Of a DNA stretch of 64,000 nucleotides, positions 9,032-16,240 are shown piece by piece. This stretch comes from Tellurirhabdus rosea (GTDB lineage: Bacteria > Bacteroidota > Bacteroidia > Cytophagales > Spirosomataceae): assembly GCF_026278345.1 (NCBI RefSeq), contig NZ_CP111085.1, forward strand, positions 3,799,501 through 3,863,500, in the 5' to 3' direction. The notes under the pieces are model-generated. The model was not told the origin of the DNA, did no database searches, and was given only the letters and a program-made list of their open reading frames with translations. The position numbers and the translations under genes are program-made. Each line of letters starts with the position of its first letter. Position 1 is the stretch's first letter.

Positions 9032-9061
9032 CAAATGTACTGAACACTGTTTAGTAAGCAA
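9032..9061 (-). promoter_or_regulatory. tetR promoter with embedded operator
   Basis: On the minus strand the -33 element TTG (9059-9061) and the -7 box TACATTTG (9032-9039) are 19 nt apart. The palindrome tactgaacactgtttagta (9038-9056; halves TACTGAACA and TACTAAACA in inverted form) occupies the spacer. A bound TetR dimer would block RNA polymerase. The -7 box is 18 nt from the tetR ATG, giving a very short leader. Confidence 0.8.
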
Positions 9062-9193
9062 GCAGTGGTAATAAAAATCGTGAATTTTTTTGGATGAAGC
9101 ATCCGATTTTAAGGATGAACCGTATATAAAGGGTGTTACTGGTCAACAACTTAAACCGAAAGTAGTTTAAACCTGAAACCATCCGTAGACTTT

Positions 9194-9406
9194 ATGACCC
9201 AGGAAGAACTGAAAGCTGAAGTACAGCGTCTGCTCGACCGAGTACCTTCCAGCGTCCTGCCCGACGTACTGGAGTTTTTGAAAGCCGCCCGGCTGAAAGC
9301 AGAAAGCGAGCAGGCTGCTTTCTCAGCCCTCAAAACCATGCTCAAAAGCCGCGCCGAGGTCAAAAAAGACCTCCCGGAAGATTTGTTTGAAGGACTTTTT
9401 AATTGA
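9194..9406 (+). CDS. Small hypothetical protein
   Basis: A 70-residue, highly charged, probably all-helical protein (MTQEELKAEVQRLLDRVPSS, then VLPDVLEFLKAARLKAE). The LPDVLEFL segment recalls small DUF2281-like or antitoxin-like proteins, but no toxin gene is adjacent and the match is weak. The reverse strand also has an open frame of the same length. The plus frame is preferred for its charged, helix-compatible composition and its stop codon, which abuts a palindromic repeat as at other gene ends here. Function unknown. Confidence 0.6.
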   Translation: MTQEELKAEVQRLLDRVPSSVLPDVLEFLKAARLKAESEQAAFSALKTMLKSRAEVKKDLPEDLFEGLFN

Positions 9407-9422
9407 ATGACTGAGCGACTGA

Positions 9423-9563
9423 ATGATTGAATTTTGAATGATTGATAGATTGATTGCTTCGCCTTTCTTTGGTAACTGCGGCGGACTGCCCATCAATCAT
9501 TCAAAATTCAATCATTTAAACTATCATTCAATCAAAATTCAATCATTCAAAATTCAATCATTC
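9423..9563. repeat. Heptad-like AT palindrome array at convergent gene ends
   Basis: A perfect 24-bp inverted repeat (arms 9423-9446 and 9492-9515) has the core gattgaattttgaatgatt, with a 45-nt spacer. It is followed to 9563 by more degenerate copies of attcaatcattcaaa. The array fills the gap between the small gene's TGA (9404-9406) and the thioesterase stop (9563-9565). The same 23-nt core recurs in both orientations at 24964-25052, so this is a dispersed family. A bidirectional transcription-stop role is likely. Confidence 0.8.
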
Positions 9564-10036
9564 TAAATCTTCACCCCCGTCTGCACCAGGTTCGAGGCGG
9601 CTTTGGCGATGATTTTGCCGTCTGCGCCGAGGATGAGGCATTCGGTGTGGACGATATTTCTGCCCGCCCGAACGATCCGCGCGGTGGCCGTGATGAGTTC
9701 TCCTTCGCGCGCCGGATTCAGGAAATCCACATTCAGATTGACGGAAGTATAGGCGTGGTCGCGGCCGAGGGAAAAGACCGTGACGCCGATGAGGTCGTCC
9801 AGAATGGCCGCCGCCGCCCCGCCGTGCAGCACCCGCATGGGATTGCAGAGATCTTCCCGGACCAGGTACTCGACCGTGATTTCGCCCGGTTCGACCCGGC
9901 GGAGCGTGCCGTTGAGCCAGCGGCCGAGCGGGGAGATGCTCTGGCTCATGTCTTTCCCGATCTGGGAGCGGAAAAATTCCAGACGGGGGTTCGTTTCCGG
10001 TTGATGCATGGAGTTGGTTTTGCGTAAAAATAGCAT
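9563..10036 (-). CDS. PaaI family hotdog thioesterase
   Basis: A 157-residue single hotdog-fold acyl-CoA thioesterase-like enzyme. The PaaI/HGG signature is present as PMRVLHGGAAAAILDDLIG (about 77-95), with the general-base Asp in the helix. The tail VNLNVDFLNPAREGELITAT is the usual central strand region. The ATG at 10036 is used. A second Met ten codons later (HQPETNPRLEFF) matches the typical family start better, so the first nine residues may not be translated. The physiological acyl-CoA cannot be inferred. It converges with the small gene at 9194 over the palindromic array. Confidence 0.88.
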   Translation of the reverse strand: MLFLRKTNSMHQPETNPRLEFFRSQIGKDMSQSISPLGRWLNGTLRRVEPGEITVEYLVREDLCNPMRVLHGGAAAAILDDLIGVTVFSLGRDHAYTSVNLNVDFLNPAREGELITATARIVRAGRNIVHTECLILGADGKIIAKAASNLVQTGVKI

Positions 10037-10082
10037 TTAACTAAGGCAAAGAACCCTGACGCTCGATATTTCATGTATTTTG

Positions 10083-10113
10083 TTGGGAGGTAGTCAGACT
10101 TATGTTACTTTTG
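10083..10113 (+). promoter_or_regulatory. Predicted promoter of the phosphosulfolactate synthase gene
   Basis: TTG (10083-10085), 20-nt spacer, then TACTTTTG (10106-10113), an exact TAnnTTTG -7 box. The start codon is 38 nt downstream. Confidence 0.65.
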
Positions 10114-10150
10114 GGCGTTTTTTTGGCATCATCCGCTGTACTAACCTCTA

Positions 10151-10939
10151 ATGAATTATACACTCACCCGTATTCCGGATCGGACGATAAAGCCGCGTCA
10201 GTATGGTCTGACAATGGTAATGGACAAAGGGCTCAGTTGCCGTCAGGTTGAAGATTTTCTGGATTCATCCGGTCCGTACGCGGACATTGTGAAGCTGGGG
10301 TGGGCAACGTCCTTTGTGACGCCGAATCTCGACACCAAGCTGCGCATCTACCGGGATGCCGGGATTCCGGTCTACTTCGGTGGCACGTTATTTGAAGCCT
10401 TTGTCATTCGTAATCAGTTCGATGACTATCGTCGGCTGTTGGATAAATATGGAATGGAATTTGCCGAAGTGTCGGACGGCTCCATCGATATGAAGCAGGA
10501 CGACAAGCTGAACTACATCCGCCAGTTGGCCACGCAGGTGACCGTACTGTCGGAGGTAGGCTCCAAGGACGAGGCGAAAATCATTCCGCCCTACAAGTGG
10601 ATTCAGCTCATGAAGGCGGAACTGGACGCCGGGGCCTGGAAGGTCATCGGCGAAGCGCGGGAAGGCGGCAACGTCGGGCTGTTCCGGTCGAGCGGGGAGG
10701 TTCGTCAGGGACTGGTGGAAGAGATTCTGACGCAGGTGCCCTTCGAAAGCATCATCTGGGAAGCCCCCCAGAAGGCGCAGCAGGTGTGGTTCGTGAAACT
10801 GCTGGGTGCCAATGTGAACATGGGGAATATCGCGCCGAACGAAGTGATTTCTCTGGAAACCATCCGTCTGGGGCTGCGTGGCGATACGTTCAGCCACTTC
10901 CTGAATGACAATATGCCGGATTACCGCGAAAGATTATAA
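10151..10939 (+). CDS. comA: Phosphosulfolactate synthase (ComA family)
   Basis: A 262-residue TIM-barrel enzyme of the ComA family, which adds sulfite to phosphoenolpyruvate to give (2R)-phosphosulfolactate. Family motifs are present in order: YADIVKLGWATSFV (about 43-56), YFGGTLFEAF, FAEVSDGSIDM, VLSEVGSKDE and EAREGGNVGLFRSSGEVR. In methanogens this is the first step to coenzyme M. Bacteroidota do not make coenzyme M, so the product here probably feeds sulfolactate or sulfonate metabolism. No ComB/ComC neighbours are present. A good promoter precedes it and an AT-rich inverted repeat follows its stop, so it appears monocistronic. Confidence 0.92.
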   Translation: MNYTLTRIPDRTIKPRQYGLTMVMDKGLSCRQVEDFLDSSGPYADIVKLGWATSFVTPNLDTKLRIYRDAGIPVYFGGTLFEAFVIRNQFDDYRRLLDKYGMEFAEVSDGSIDMKQDDKLNYIRQLATQVTVLSEVGSKDEAKIIPPYKWIQLMKAELDAGAWKVIGEAREGGNVGLFRSSGEVRQGLVEEILTQVPFESIIWEAPQKAQQVWFVKLLGANVNMGNIAPNEVISLETIRLGLRGDTFSHFLNDNMPDYRERL

Positions 10940-10940
10940 C

Positions 10941-11020
10941 CGGTTTATGGTTTACGGTTATTGGTTTAAAGCTGACGTGTACGCCGCAATTCCAAACCAT
11001 AAATTCTAAACTATAAACTT
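10941..11020. repeat. AT-rich inverted repeat between comA and the DedA gene
   Basis: ggtttatggtttacggttat-type sequence (from 10942) is mirrored imperfectly by ccaaaccataaattctaaac and following bases (10992-11020) around a GC-rich spacer. The repeat starts 2 nt after the comA stop. In style it resembles the 9423 and 24964 elements (7-nt periodic, AT-rich, at a gene end) but its sequence is different. Confidence 0.55.
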
Positions 11021-11049
11021 TAAAACAACCAACAAAAACCGCATCAGAA

Positions 11050-11703
11050 ATGGAATTGCTCAAATCGTTATTAGACTTTTTACTTCACCTCGACCGCTAT
11101 CTCGACACCTGGGCCAACGACTACGGTGTCCTGTTGTACGCGATTCTCTTTCTGATTGTCTTTACCGAAACCGGCCTCATCGTGATGCCGCTGCTGCCGG
11201 GCGATTCGCTGCTGTTTGCCGCCGGAGCGCTGGCCGCCCGGGAAACCAACGACCTGAGCGTGTGGGTCATCATGCCGCTCCTGATCGTGGCCGCCCTGAT
11301 GGGCGACAACGTCAATTATTTTGTCGGAAAAAATCTGGGGAACCAGATCAAGATGCGGGAACGGATTCTCTTCTTCAAACGGGAATACATTTTCGAGACC
11401 GAGAAGTTTTACGAAAAGCATGGCGGAAAGACCGTCATCATGGCCCGCTTCATTCCCATTGTCCGCACCATCGCCCCGTTTGTGGCCGGTGCGGGGAGCA
11501 TGAATTACGGTACTTACATCCGCTACTGTATTCTGGGCGCGATCCTGTGGGTGGTGAGCATCACGCTGCTGGGGTATTTCTTCGGCAACTTTGATATTGT
11601 GAAGAAAAACTTCGAACTGGTGGTCTTCGGAATCATCGGCCTGTCGGTAATGCCGATGCTGGTGCAGTTTGTGAAAGTCCGCCTGCGCCGCGCCACCGCG
11701 TAA
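11050..11703 (+). CDS. DedA family membrane protein
   Basis: A 217-residue DedA/VTT-domain inner-membrane protein. The family has been linked to lipid (undecaprenyl phosphate or phospholipid) flipping and proton-dependent membrane homeostasis. Diagnostic motifs: FTETGLIVMPLLPGDSLLF (about 39-57, containing the essential Glu and the re-entrant loop PGDS) and MARFIPIVRTIAPFVAGAGS (about 133-152, with the conserved Arg pair). About five to six hydrophobic segments are seen. Its TAA stop is the first three bases of a palindromic repeat. It converges with rpmE2 across a perfect 18-bp terminator. A role as an undecaprenyl-phosphate recycler for the polysaccharide loci is possible but not shown. Confidence 0.93.
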   Translation: MELLKSLLDFLLHLDRYLDTWANDYGVLLYAILFLIVFTETGLIVMPLLPGDSLLFAAGALAARETNDLSVWVIMPLLIVAALMGDNVNYFVGKNLGNQIKMRERILFFKREYIFETEKFYEKHGGKTVIMARFIPIVRTIAPFVAGAGSMNYGTYIRYCILGAILWVVSITLLGYFFGNFDIVKKNFELVVFGIIGLSVMPMLVQFVKVRLRRATA

Positions 11704-11756
11704 CCCGGAATATCATTCCGGGTTAAGTCATATATTTCCCGGAATGCTATTCCGGG
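11701..11756. repeat. Two cccggaat...attccggg palindromes overlapping the DedA stop
   Basis: The first palindrome (11701-11725) has the 11-bp arms taacccggaat and attccgggtta around a 3-nt loop, and includes the stop codon. The second (11738-11756) has 8-bp arms of the same sequence. Tandem copies of one palindrome suggest a dispersed REP-like element inserted at a gene end. Confidence 0.75.
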
Positions 11757-11764
11757 TTACGGAG

Positions 11765-11804
11765 CATAAAAAAGCCCACCGTCGAAACGGTGGGCTTTTT
11801 TATG
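11765..11804. terminator. Perfect bidirectional terminator between the DedA gene and rpmE2
   Basis: An 18-bp perfect stem (11765-11782 with 11787-11804) closes a cgaa tetraloop. A6 and T6 tracts are built into the arms, so both strands end in a U-run. It serves the convergent DedA and L31 genes. Confidence 0.9.
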
Positions 11805-11820
11805 CCAAGGTCGAATGGAC

Positions 11821-12063
11821 CTATTTCTTGCCGTAGCGCTTGAGGAACTTGTCCACGCGGCCGGTGGTGTCGAGCAGCACGTTCTTGCCCGTGTAGAACG
11901 GGTGAGACTGCGAGCTAACTTCGAGTTTTACGACCGGGTACGTCTGGCCTTCGTGCTCAATCGTTTCGCGGGTTTGAACCGTTGACCGGGAAATGAATTT
12001 GTAGTCGCTGGACATATCCCAGAACACCACTTCGCGATACTCCGGGTGAATGTTTTTCTTCAT
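11821..12063 (-). CDS. rpmE2: 50S ribosomal protein L31, zinc-independent type B
   Basis: An 80-residue ribosomal protein of the large-subunit central protuberance. It starts [16 protein letters not shown] and contains [11 protein letters not shown], the hallmark L31 motif. The CxxC zinc ligands of type A L31 are absent, so this is the C-minus (RpmE2/YkgM-like) form. In many Bacteroidota this is the only L31 gene, not a zinc-starvation spare. A strong predicted promoter lies 52 nt upstream, and a bidirectional terminator lies 17 nt downstream. Confidence 0.96.
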   Translation of the reverse strand: MKKNIHPEYREVVFWDMSSDYKFISRSTVQTRETIEHEGQTYPVVKLEVSSQSHPFYTGKNVLLDTTGRVDKFLKRYGKK

Positions 12064-12114
12064 GATGTTTTACCTGTTTTTGTCTGTTTCCAAGAGACAA
12101 TCCCTAAAGGAGTG

Positions 12115-12145
12115 CAAAGGTACTCACTTTAAGACTGGCTTCCAA
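12115..12145 (-). promoter_or_regulatory. Predicted rpmE2 promoter
   Basis: On the minus strand TTG (12143-12145), 20-nt spacer, then TACCTTTG (12115-12122), an exact -7 box 52 nt upstream of the L31 start. Confidence 0.75.
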
Positions 12146-12394
12146 CTACTTCCCGGGATTTGTTTCGTAGCCGGAACAGACGCCGGCCGCAGGCTTATCG
12201 TAGTCAGGCGGTTGATGGGCTTTTATCAGAACTGGCGGAATTTTTTACGAAAAAAATAAAAAAATGGAAAGGGGATTTTAAATTTTTAAAAACTTGATTA
12301 TATGCAAATGTCTGTTTGTCAGTGATTTAATGCAAAAACGTCTGGAGGAAAAGTGCACTTTTTTTCAAATTTAATGTACGGTTTTCTTTGCGGG

Positions 12395-12426
12395 TTGATT
12401 TTGTCGCGGGCTTGATAGTACCTTTA
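12395..12426 (+). promoter_or_regulatory. Candidate nrdA promoter
   Basis: TTG (12395-12397), 21-nt spacer, then TACCTTTA (12419-12426), one base from the TAnnTTTG consensus. This would give a leader of about 95 nt before the nrdA ATG. Confidence 0.45.
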
Positions 12427-12526
12427 GAACCAATTCCTCACCGACTTCCTGACGCGTATTTTCCCATTTATCATAATCTCAACGGAACTGAATTTTCAAC
12501 CGCAAACCAGTTAACCACACGTGCCA

Positions 12527-15007
12527 ATGTATGTCATAAAGCGAGACGGACGCCGAGAATCCGTGAAGTTCGACAAAATTACAGCCCGCATCGAAAAGCT
12601 CTGCTACGGGCTCGAACCGGCCTATGTACAGCCCGTTGAAGTGGCGATGAAAGTCGTCAGCGGCCTTTACGACGGTGTGAAAACGACCGAACTCGACAAT
12701 CTGGCGGCCGAAACCGCGGCCTCGATGACCACCAAACACCCGGACTACGCCATCCTGGCCGCCCGGATCGCCATCTCCAACCTGCACAAGGAAACGAATA
12801 AATCGTTCTCCGGCAATATTAAACGGCTCTATAATTACATCGACCCCAAAACGGGCGAAAATGCCGCGCTGATCTCGAAGGAAGTCTACGACGTGGTCCG
12901 CAAACACGCCGCCCTGCTCGATTCCACCATCATCTACGACCGGGATTTCGGCTACGATTATTTCGGCTTCAAAACGCTCGAAAAATCTTACCTGCTGAAA
13001 ATGGACGGCCGCATCGCCGAACGTCCGCAGCACATGCTGATGCGGGTCGCCGTCGGAATCCACATGGAAGACATCGACGCGGCCATCGAAACCTACCACC
13101 TGCTGTCGGAAAAGTGGTTTACGCACGCCACCCCGACGCTCTTCAACGCCGGAACGCCGAAGCCGCAGATGTCGAGCTGCTTCCTGCTGACGATGAAGGA
13201 CGACAGCATCGAGGGCATTTACGACACGCTCAAACAGACGGCCAAAATCTCGCAGTCGGCGGGCGGCATCGGCCTGAGCATTCACAACGTCCGCGCGACC
13301 GGCACCTACATCAAAGGCACGAACGGCACTTCCAACGGCATTGTGCCGATGCTGCGCGTCTTCAACGACACGGCCCGCTACGTGGACCAGGGCGGCGGTA
13401 AGCGCAAAGGCTCTTTTGCGATCTACCTCGAACCCTGGCATGCCGATGTGTTCGATTTTCTGCAGATGAAAAAGAACCACGGCAAGGAAGAACTCCGCGC
13501 CCGCGACCTGTTCTACGCCATGTGGGTACCCGACCTGTTCATGAAGCGCGTGGAAGCCAACGACACCTGGTCCTTGTTCTGCCCGCACGAGTGCCCCGGT
13601 CTGGCCGATACCTACGGCGACGAGTTTGAGAAGCTGTACGAAAGCTACGAGCGCGAAGGCAAAGCCCGCAAGACCATCAAGGCGCAGGACCTGTGGTTCG
13701 AAATTCTGGAATCACAGACCGAAACCGGCACGCCCTACATGCTTTTCAAGGACCACGCCAACCGCAAGTCCAACCAGAAGAACCTCGGCACCATCAAGTC
13801 GTCGAACCTCTGCACGGAGATCATGGAATACACCTCGCCCGACGAGGTGGCCGTGTGTAACCTCGCCTCGATTGCCCTGCCAAAGTTCATCAAGACCGGC
13901 CCGGACGGCGTGGCGCGCTTCGACCACGAGAAGCTGTTTGAAATCACGAAGGTGGTGACGCGCAACCTGAACAAGATCATCGACCTGAACTACTACCCGG
14001 TGGAGGAAGCCCGCCGCTCGAACATGCGCCACCGCCCGATCGGCATCGGCGTACAGGGGCTGGCTGATGCCTTCATCATGCTCCGGATGCCGTTCGAATC
14101 GGACGAAGCGCGGCAACTGAACAAGGACGTTTTCGAGACGATCTACTACGGCGCAATGGTGGCGTCGATGGAGCAGGCCAAAGTCGATGGACCGTACGAA
14201 ACCTGGGCCGGTTCGCCGATCTCGCAGGGTATCTTCCAGTTCGACATGTGGGAAGAGGACGGACAGCCCGTCAAACCCGATTCGGGCCGCTGGGACTGGG
14301 AGGCGCTGCGCGAAGACGTGAAGAAACATGGCGTGCGCAACTCCCTGCTGCTGGCGCCGATGCCGACCGCCTCGACCTCGCAGATTCTGGGCAACAACGA
14401 GTGTTTTGAGCCGTTTACGTCGAACATCTACCTGCGGCGCGTGCTGTCGGGCGAGTTTGTGGTCGTAAACAAGTACCTGCTGAAAGACCTCGTGAAGCTC
14501 GGCCTGTGGAACGACAACATGAAAAACATGCTGATCGCCGCCAACGGCTCGGTACAGGATATTCCGTACATCCCGCAGAATCTGAAAGACCTCTACAAGA
14601 CGGTCTGGGAGATCAAGCAGAAGCACATCATCGACATGGCCGCCGACCGGGGCGCGTTCATCTGCCAGTCGCAGTCGCTGAACATCCACATGGTGGACGC
14701 CAACTTCGGCAAGCTGACCTCGATGCACTTCTACGCCTGGAAGCGGGGTCTGAAGACGGGCATGTACTACCTCCGCACGAAAGCCGCCGCCGACGCCGTC
14801 AAGTTTACGGTCGAGAAGATGGCCGAGCCGCAGCTGGAGCCCGCCGTGACCGCCGTGCAGGAGCAGCCGCTGAACTACGTCAAATACGCCCAGGACCACG
14901 CTCCGCAGGTGGCCGCCCTGCCGCAGGTGAGCGACGCCGAAATCAATTACTCCGCGATGCAGTGCTCGCTGGACGACCCGGAAGGGTGTGAAATGTGTGG
15001 GTCGTAA
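12527..15007 (+). CDS. nrdA: Ribonucleoside-diphosphate reductase, class I alpha subunit
   Basis: The catalytic subunit reduces NDPs to dNDPs with a NrdB radical partner. An N-terminal ATP-cone (about 1-93) for dATP/ATP overall control is followed by the ten-stranded barrel. Motifs include the active-site Cys segment [10 protein letters not shown], the finger-loop NLCTEI, and [15 protein letters not shown]. The C-terminal tail [14 protein letters not shown] carries the CxxC pair re-reduced by thioredoxin or glutaredoxin. ATG 12527 is chosen over the GTG two codons upstream. nrdB is not next to it in this window, so the beta subunit must be elsewhere. A clear terminator follows. Confidence 0.96.
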   Translation: MYVIKRDGRRESVKFDKITARIEKLCYGLEPAYVQPVEVAMKVVSGLYDGVKTTELDNLAAETAASMTTKHPDYAILAARIAISNLHKETNKSFSGNIKRLYNYIDPKTGENAALISKEVYDVVRKHAALLDSTIIYDRDFGYDYFGFKTLEKSYLLKMDGRIAERPQHMLMRVAVGIHMEDIDAAIETYHLLSEKWFTHATPTLFNAGTPKPQMSSCFLLTMKDDSIEGIYDTLKQTAKISQSAGGIGLSIHNVRATGTYIKGTNGTSNGIVPMLRVFNDTARYVDQGGGKRKGSFAIYLEPWHADVFDFLQMKKNHGKEELRARDLFYAMWVPDLFMKRVEANDTWSLFCPHECPGLADTYGDEFEKLYESYEREGKARKTIKAQDLWFEILESQTETGTPYMLFKDHANRKSNQKNLGTIKSSNLCTEIMEYTSPDEVAVCNLASIALPKFIKTGPDGVARFDHEKLFEITKVVTRNLNKIIDLNYYPVEEARRSNMRHRPIGIGVQGLADAFIMLRMPFESDEARQLNKDVFETIYYGAMVASMEQAKVDGPYETWAGSPISQGIFQFDMWEEDGQPVKPDSGRWDWEALREDVKKHGVRNSLLLAPMPTASTSQILGNNECFEPFTSNIYLRRVLSGEFVVVNKYLLKDLVKLGLWNDNMKNMLIAANGSVQDIPYIPQNLKDLYKTVWEIKQKHIIDMAADRGAFICQSQSLNIHMVDANFGKLTSMHFYAWKRGLKTGMYYLRTKAAADAVKFTVEKMAEPQLEPAVTAVQEQPLNYVKYAQDHAPQVAALPQVSDAEINYSAMQCSLDDPEGCEMCGS

Positions 15008-15024
15008 GTAAGACCTGATTTTAA

Positions 15025-15057
15025 GCGCCTTGCCTGGTTCAGCAAGGCGCTCTTTTT
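15025..15057 (+). terminator. nrdA terminator
   Basis: A 9-bp perfect stem gcgccttgc (15025-15033) with gcaaggcgc (15042-15050), 8-nt loop, then tcttttt. It lies 17 nt after the nrdA stop. Confidence 0.85.
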
Positions 15058-15137
15058 CTTCACTTTTTATCAATCACAAAATTTTGGAAAAGCATCATTC
15101 TACAGGCTCATTGAGACTGGATAGCTAGAATATTGTT

Positions 15138-15560
15138 ATGCCCCAAAAAGCGGAGTTTCAAAGAATGGCTCAGGATAAACTTGCAGGAGCCGAATGTCTT
15201 TACAATGAAAAGTTTTACAACGATGCTTATTATTTGGCAGGTTATGCAGCAGAGTTTGCCTTCAAAGCAGCCATATGCTCTCGCCTGGACATTGAGATGT
15301 TTGATGAATCTCAGGTAAATAAAAGAATATCAGAACCGTTGAAGATTCATTCGCTGGAAACCCTATTGATTTATTCGGGGTTAAGCAGGAGATTGCAGAC
15401 GGATAAGGCAGTAAATATTGGTCTCGATCAGGCATGGTCCATCGTGTCAGGTTGGAAAGAGGACCGACGATATGAAGCTGGTCCATACAGGCCTCAAACG
15501 GTCAGACGCTTTCTGGATGCTACAAAAATATTTTTACAATGGATACAAAGTCACTGGTAG
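15138..15560 (+). CDS. HEPN domain protein
   Basis: A 140-residue all-helical HEPN-family protein. The core signature YYLAGYAAEFAFKAAICSR (about 34-52), the downstream HSLETLLIYSG helix and the C-terminal YEAGPYRPQTVRRFLD segment match HEPN proteins that are encoded with small nucleotidyltransferase-like partners. A canonical RNase-type Rx4-6H motif is not evident (the nearest is R then seven residues then H), so RNase activity is uncertain. It overlaps the next gene by 22 nt, implying coupled translation. Local composition is more AT-rich than nrdA and the histidine kinase on either side, which suggests an acquired toxin-antitoxin-like or defence module. Confidence 0.85.
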   Translation: MPQKAEFQRMAQDKLAGAECLYNEKFYNDAYYLAGYAAEFAFKAAICSRLDIEMFDESQVNKRISEPLKIHSLETLLIYSGLSRRLQTDKAVNIGLDQAWSIVSGWKEDRRYEAGPYRPQTVRRFLDATKIFLQWIQSHW

Positions 15561-15889
15561 AGTCGCTCAAAGCAATTTTTGAGAGGGCTCGTAATGAGGG
15601 GTTGGTCGTGGATGCCTTTGTGCTAGCGCCTGCTTATGAAGGCTTTATTCAGAATTCGTTTGTGCTCGCGGTGAGTGCTCCCTCGCTGATCGATAAGCTG
15701 TCTTTTGAGAAAACGGACCTTATCATTGATTTGCTTCACGAAAAACTGCCGTTAGACCAGCGTTTACAGATCGACCGCGTTCGGGTGTATGAATCTGTTG
15801 AAGATTTGAAAATTCATGCTCAATTAGGGTTCGACGATGATGCATACGAACGCCCCTTAAGCCGACACACGGAACTGGTACAAGTCTAA
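15539..15889 (+). CDS. Hypothetical protein, translationally coupled partner of the HEPN gene
   Basis: A 116-residue protein that starts inside the end of the HEPN gene. The alternation of hydrophobic strands and charged helices (VVDAFVLAPAYEGFIQNSFV, LIIDLLHEKLPLDQRLQID, RVRVYESVEDLKIHAQLGF) suggests a small alpha/beta fold. HEPN genes usually sit with a minimal nucleotidyltransferase, but the GSxARGxxxxxSDxDL signature is absent here. It is either a degenerate or very divergent nucleotidyltransferase-like partner or a different partner altogether. Function unknown. Confidence 0.75.
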   Translation: MDTKSLVESLKAIFERARNEGLVVDAFVLAPAYEGFIQNSFVLAVSAPSLIDKLSFEKTDLIIDLLHEKLPLDQRLQIDRVRVYESVEDLKIHAQLGFDDDAYERPLSRHTELVQV

Positions 15890-16240
15890 GCCCGGCGAAG
15901 CATTGGCCGGGCAGATCAAGGCTAAACGAATACGCTGAAGCAGACGGATGCCTCATTCCGAAAGCAGAACCGGCCAAACAACCGGCTGAACCGGAGCTTA
16001 CCCGTACCCGCCCGCGCCCCGCAAGCGCGGGCTTTTTCGTATAAGGTCCTGATAAGACTGCCTGAGGCATAAGCCTTTAGGAATCAGCCAGAGATCTCAA
16101 AATGGCCTGTATGAATTCGGCAGCGAAACGCCCGCCGAGAAATGTGCCGCTTTCCCGCTGAAAAGTTACGCATAGGATGAGGTATCCCGCGCCAAAAGGT
16201 TAGATTCGTCTTTTATACAGTACGCCTACTGAAGACAATC
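15890..16240. other. Intergenic region before the PAS kinase gene
   Basis: No gene is supported on either strand. It holds a short hairpin right after the upstream stop (gcccggc 15890-15896 with gccgggc 15906-15912), the terminator at 16010-16037, and about 200 nt of likely leader and promoter DNA with no clear -7 box. Confidence 0.5.
16010..16037 (+). terminator. Terminator after the HEPN pair
   Basis: An 8-bp stem gcccgcgc (16010-16017) with gcgcgggc (16025-16032) is followed directly by five T residues. It ends the HEPN transcription unit. Confidence 0.8.

Larger units (their letters stand above)
12064..12526. other. Divergent promoter region between rpmE2 and nrdA
   Basis: About 460 nt without a convincing gene. 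It contains the rpmE2 promoter near its left end and a candidate nrdA promoter at 12395-12426. The 12240-12380 stretch is very AT-rich with runs of A and T. No clear NrdR box or riboswitch was recognised. Confidence 0.55.

Noticed and set aside
9151-9363. Minus-strand frame of 70 codons opposite the small gene at 9194
   Set aside because: Ser- and Arg-rich composition and no feature supporting expression; the plus-strand frame is more protein-like.
9423-9563. Repeated attcaatcattcaaa units considered as a CRISPR array
   Set aside because: Units are AT-only, partly inverted and have no regular unique spacers; no cas genes nearby.
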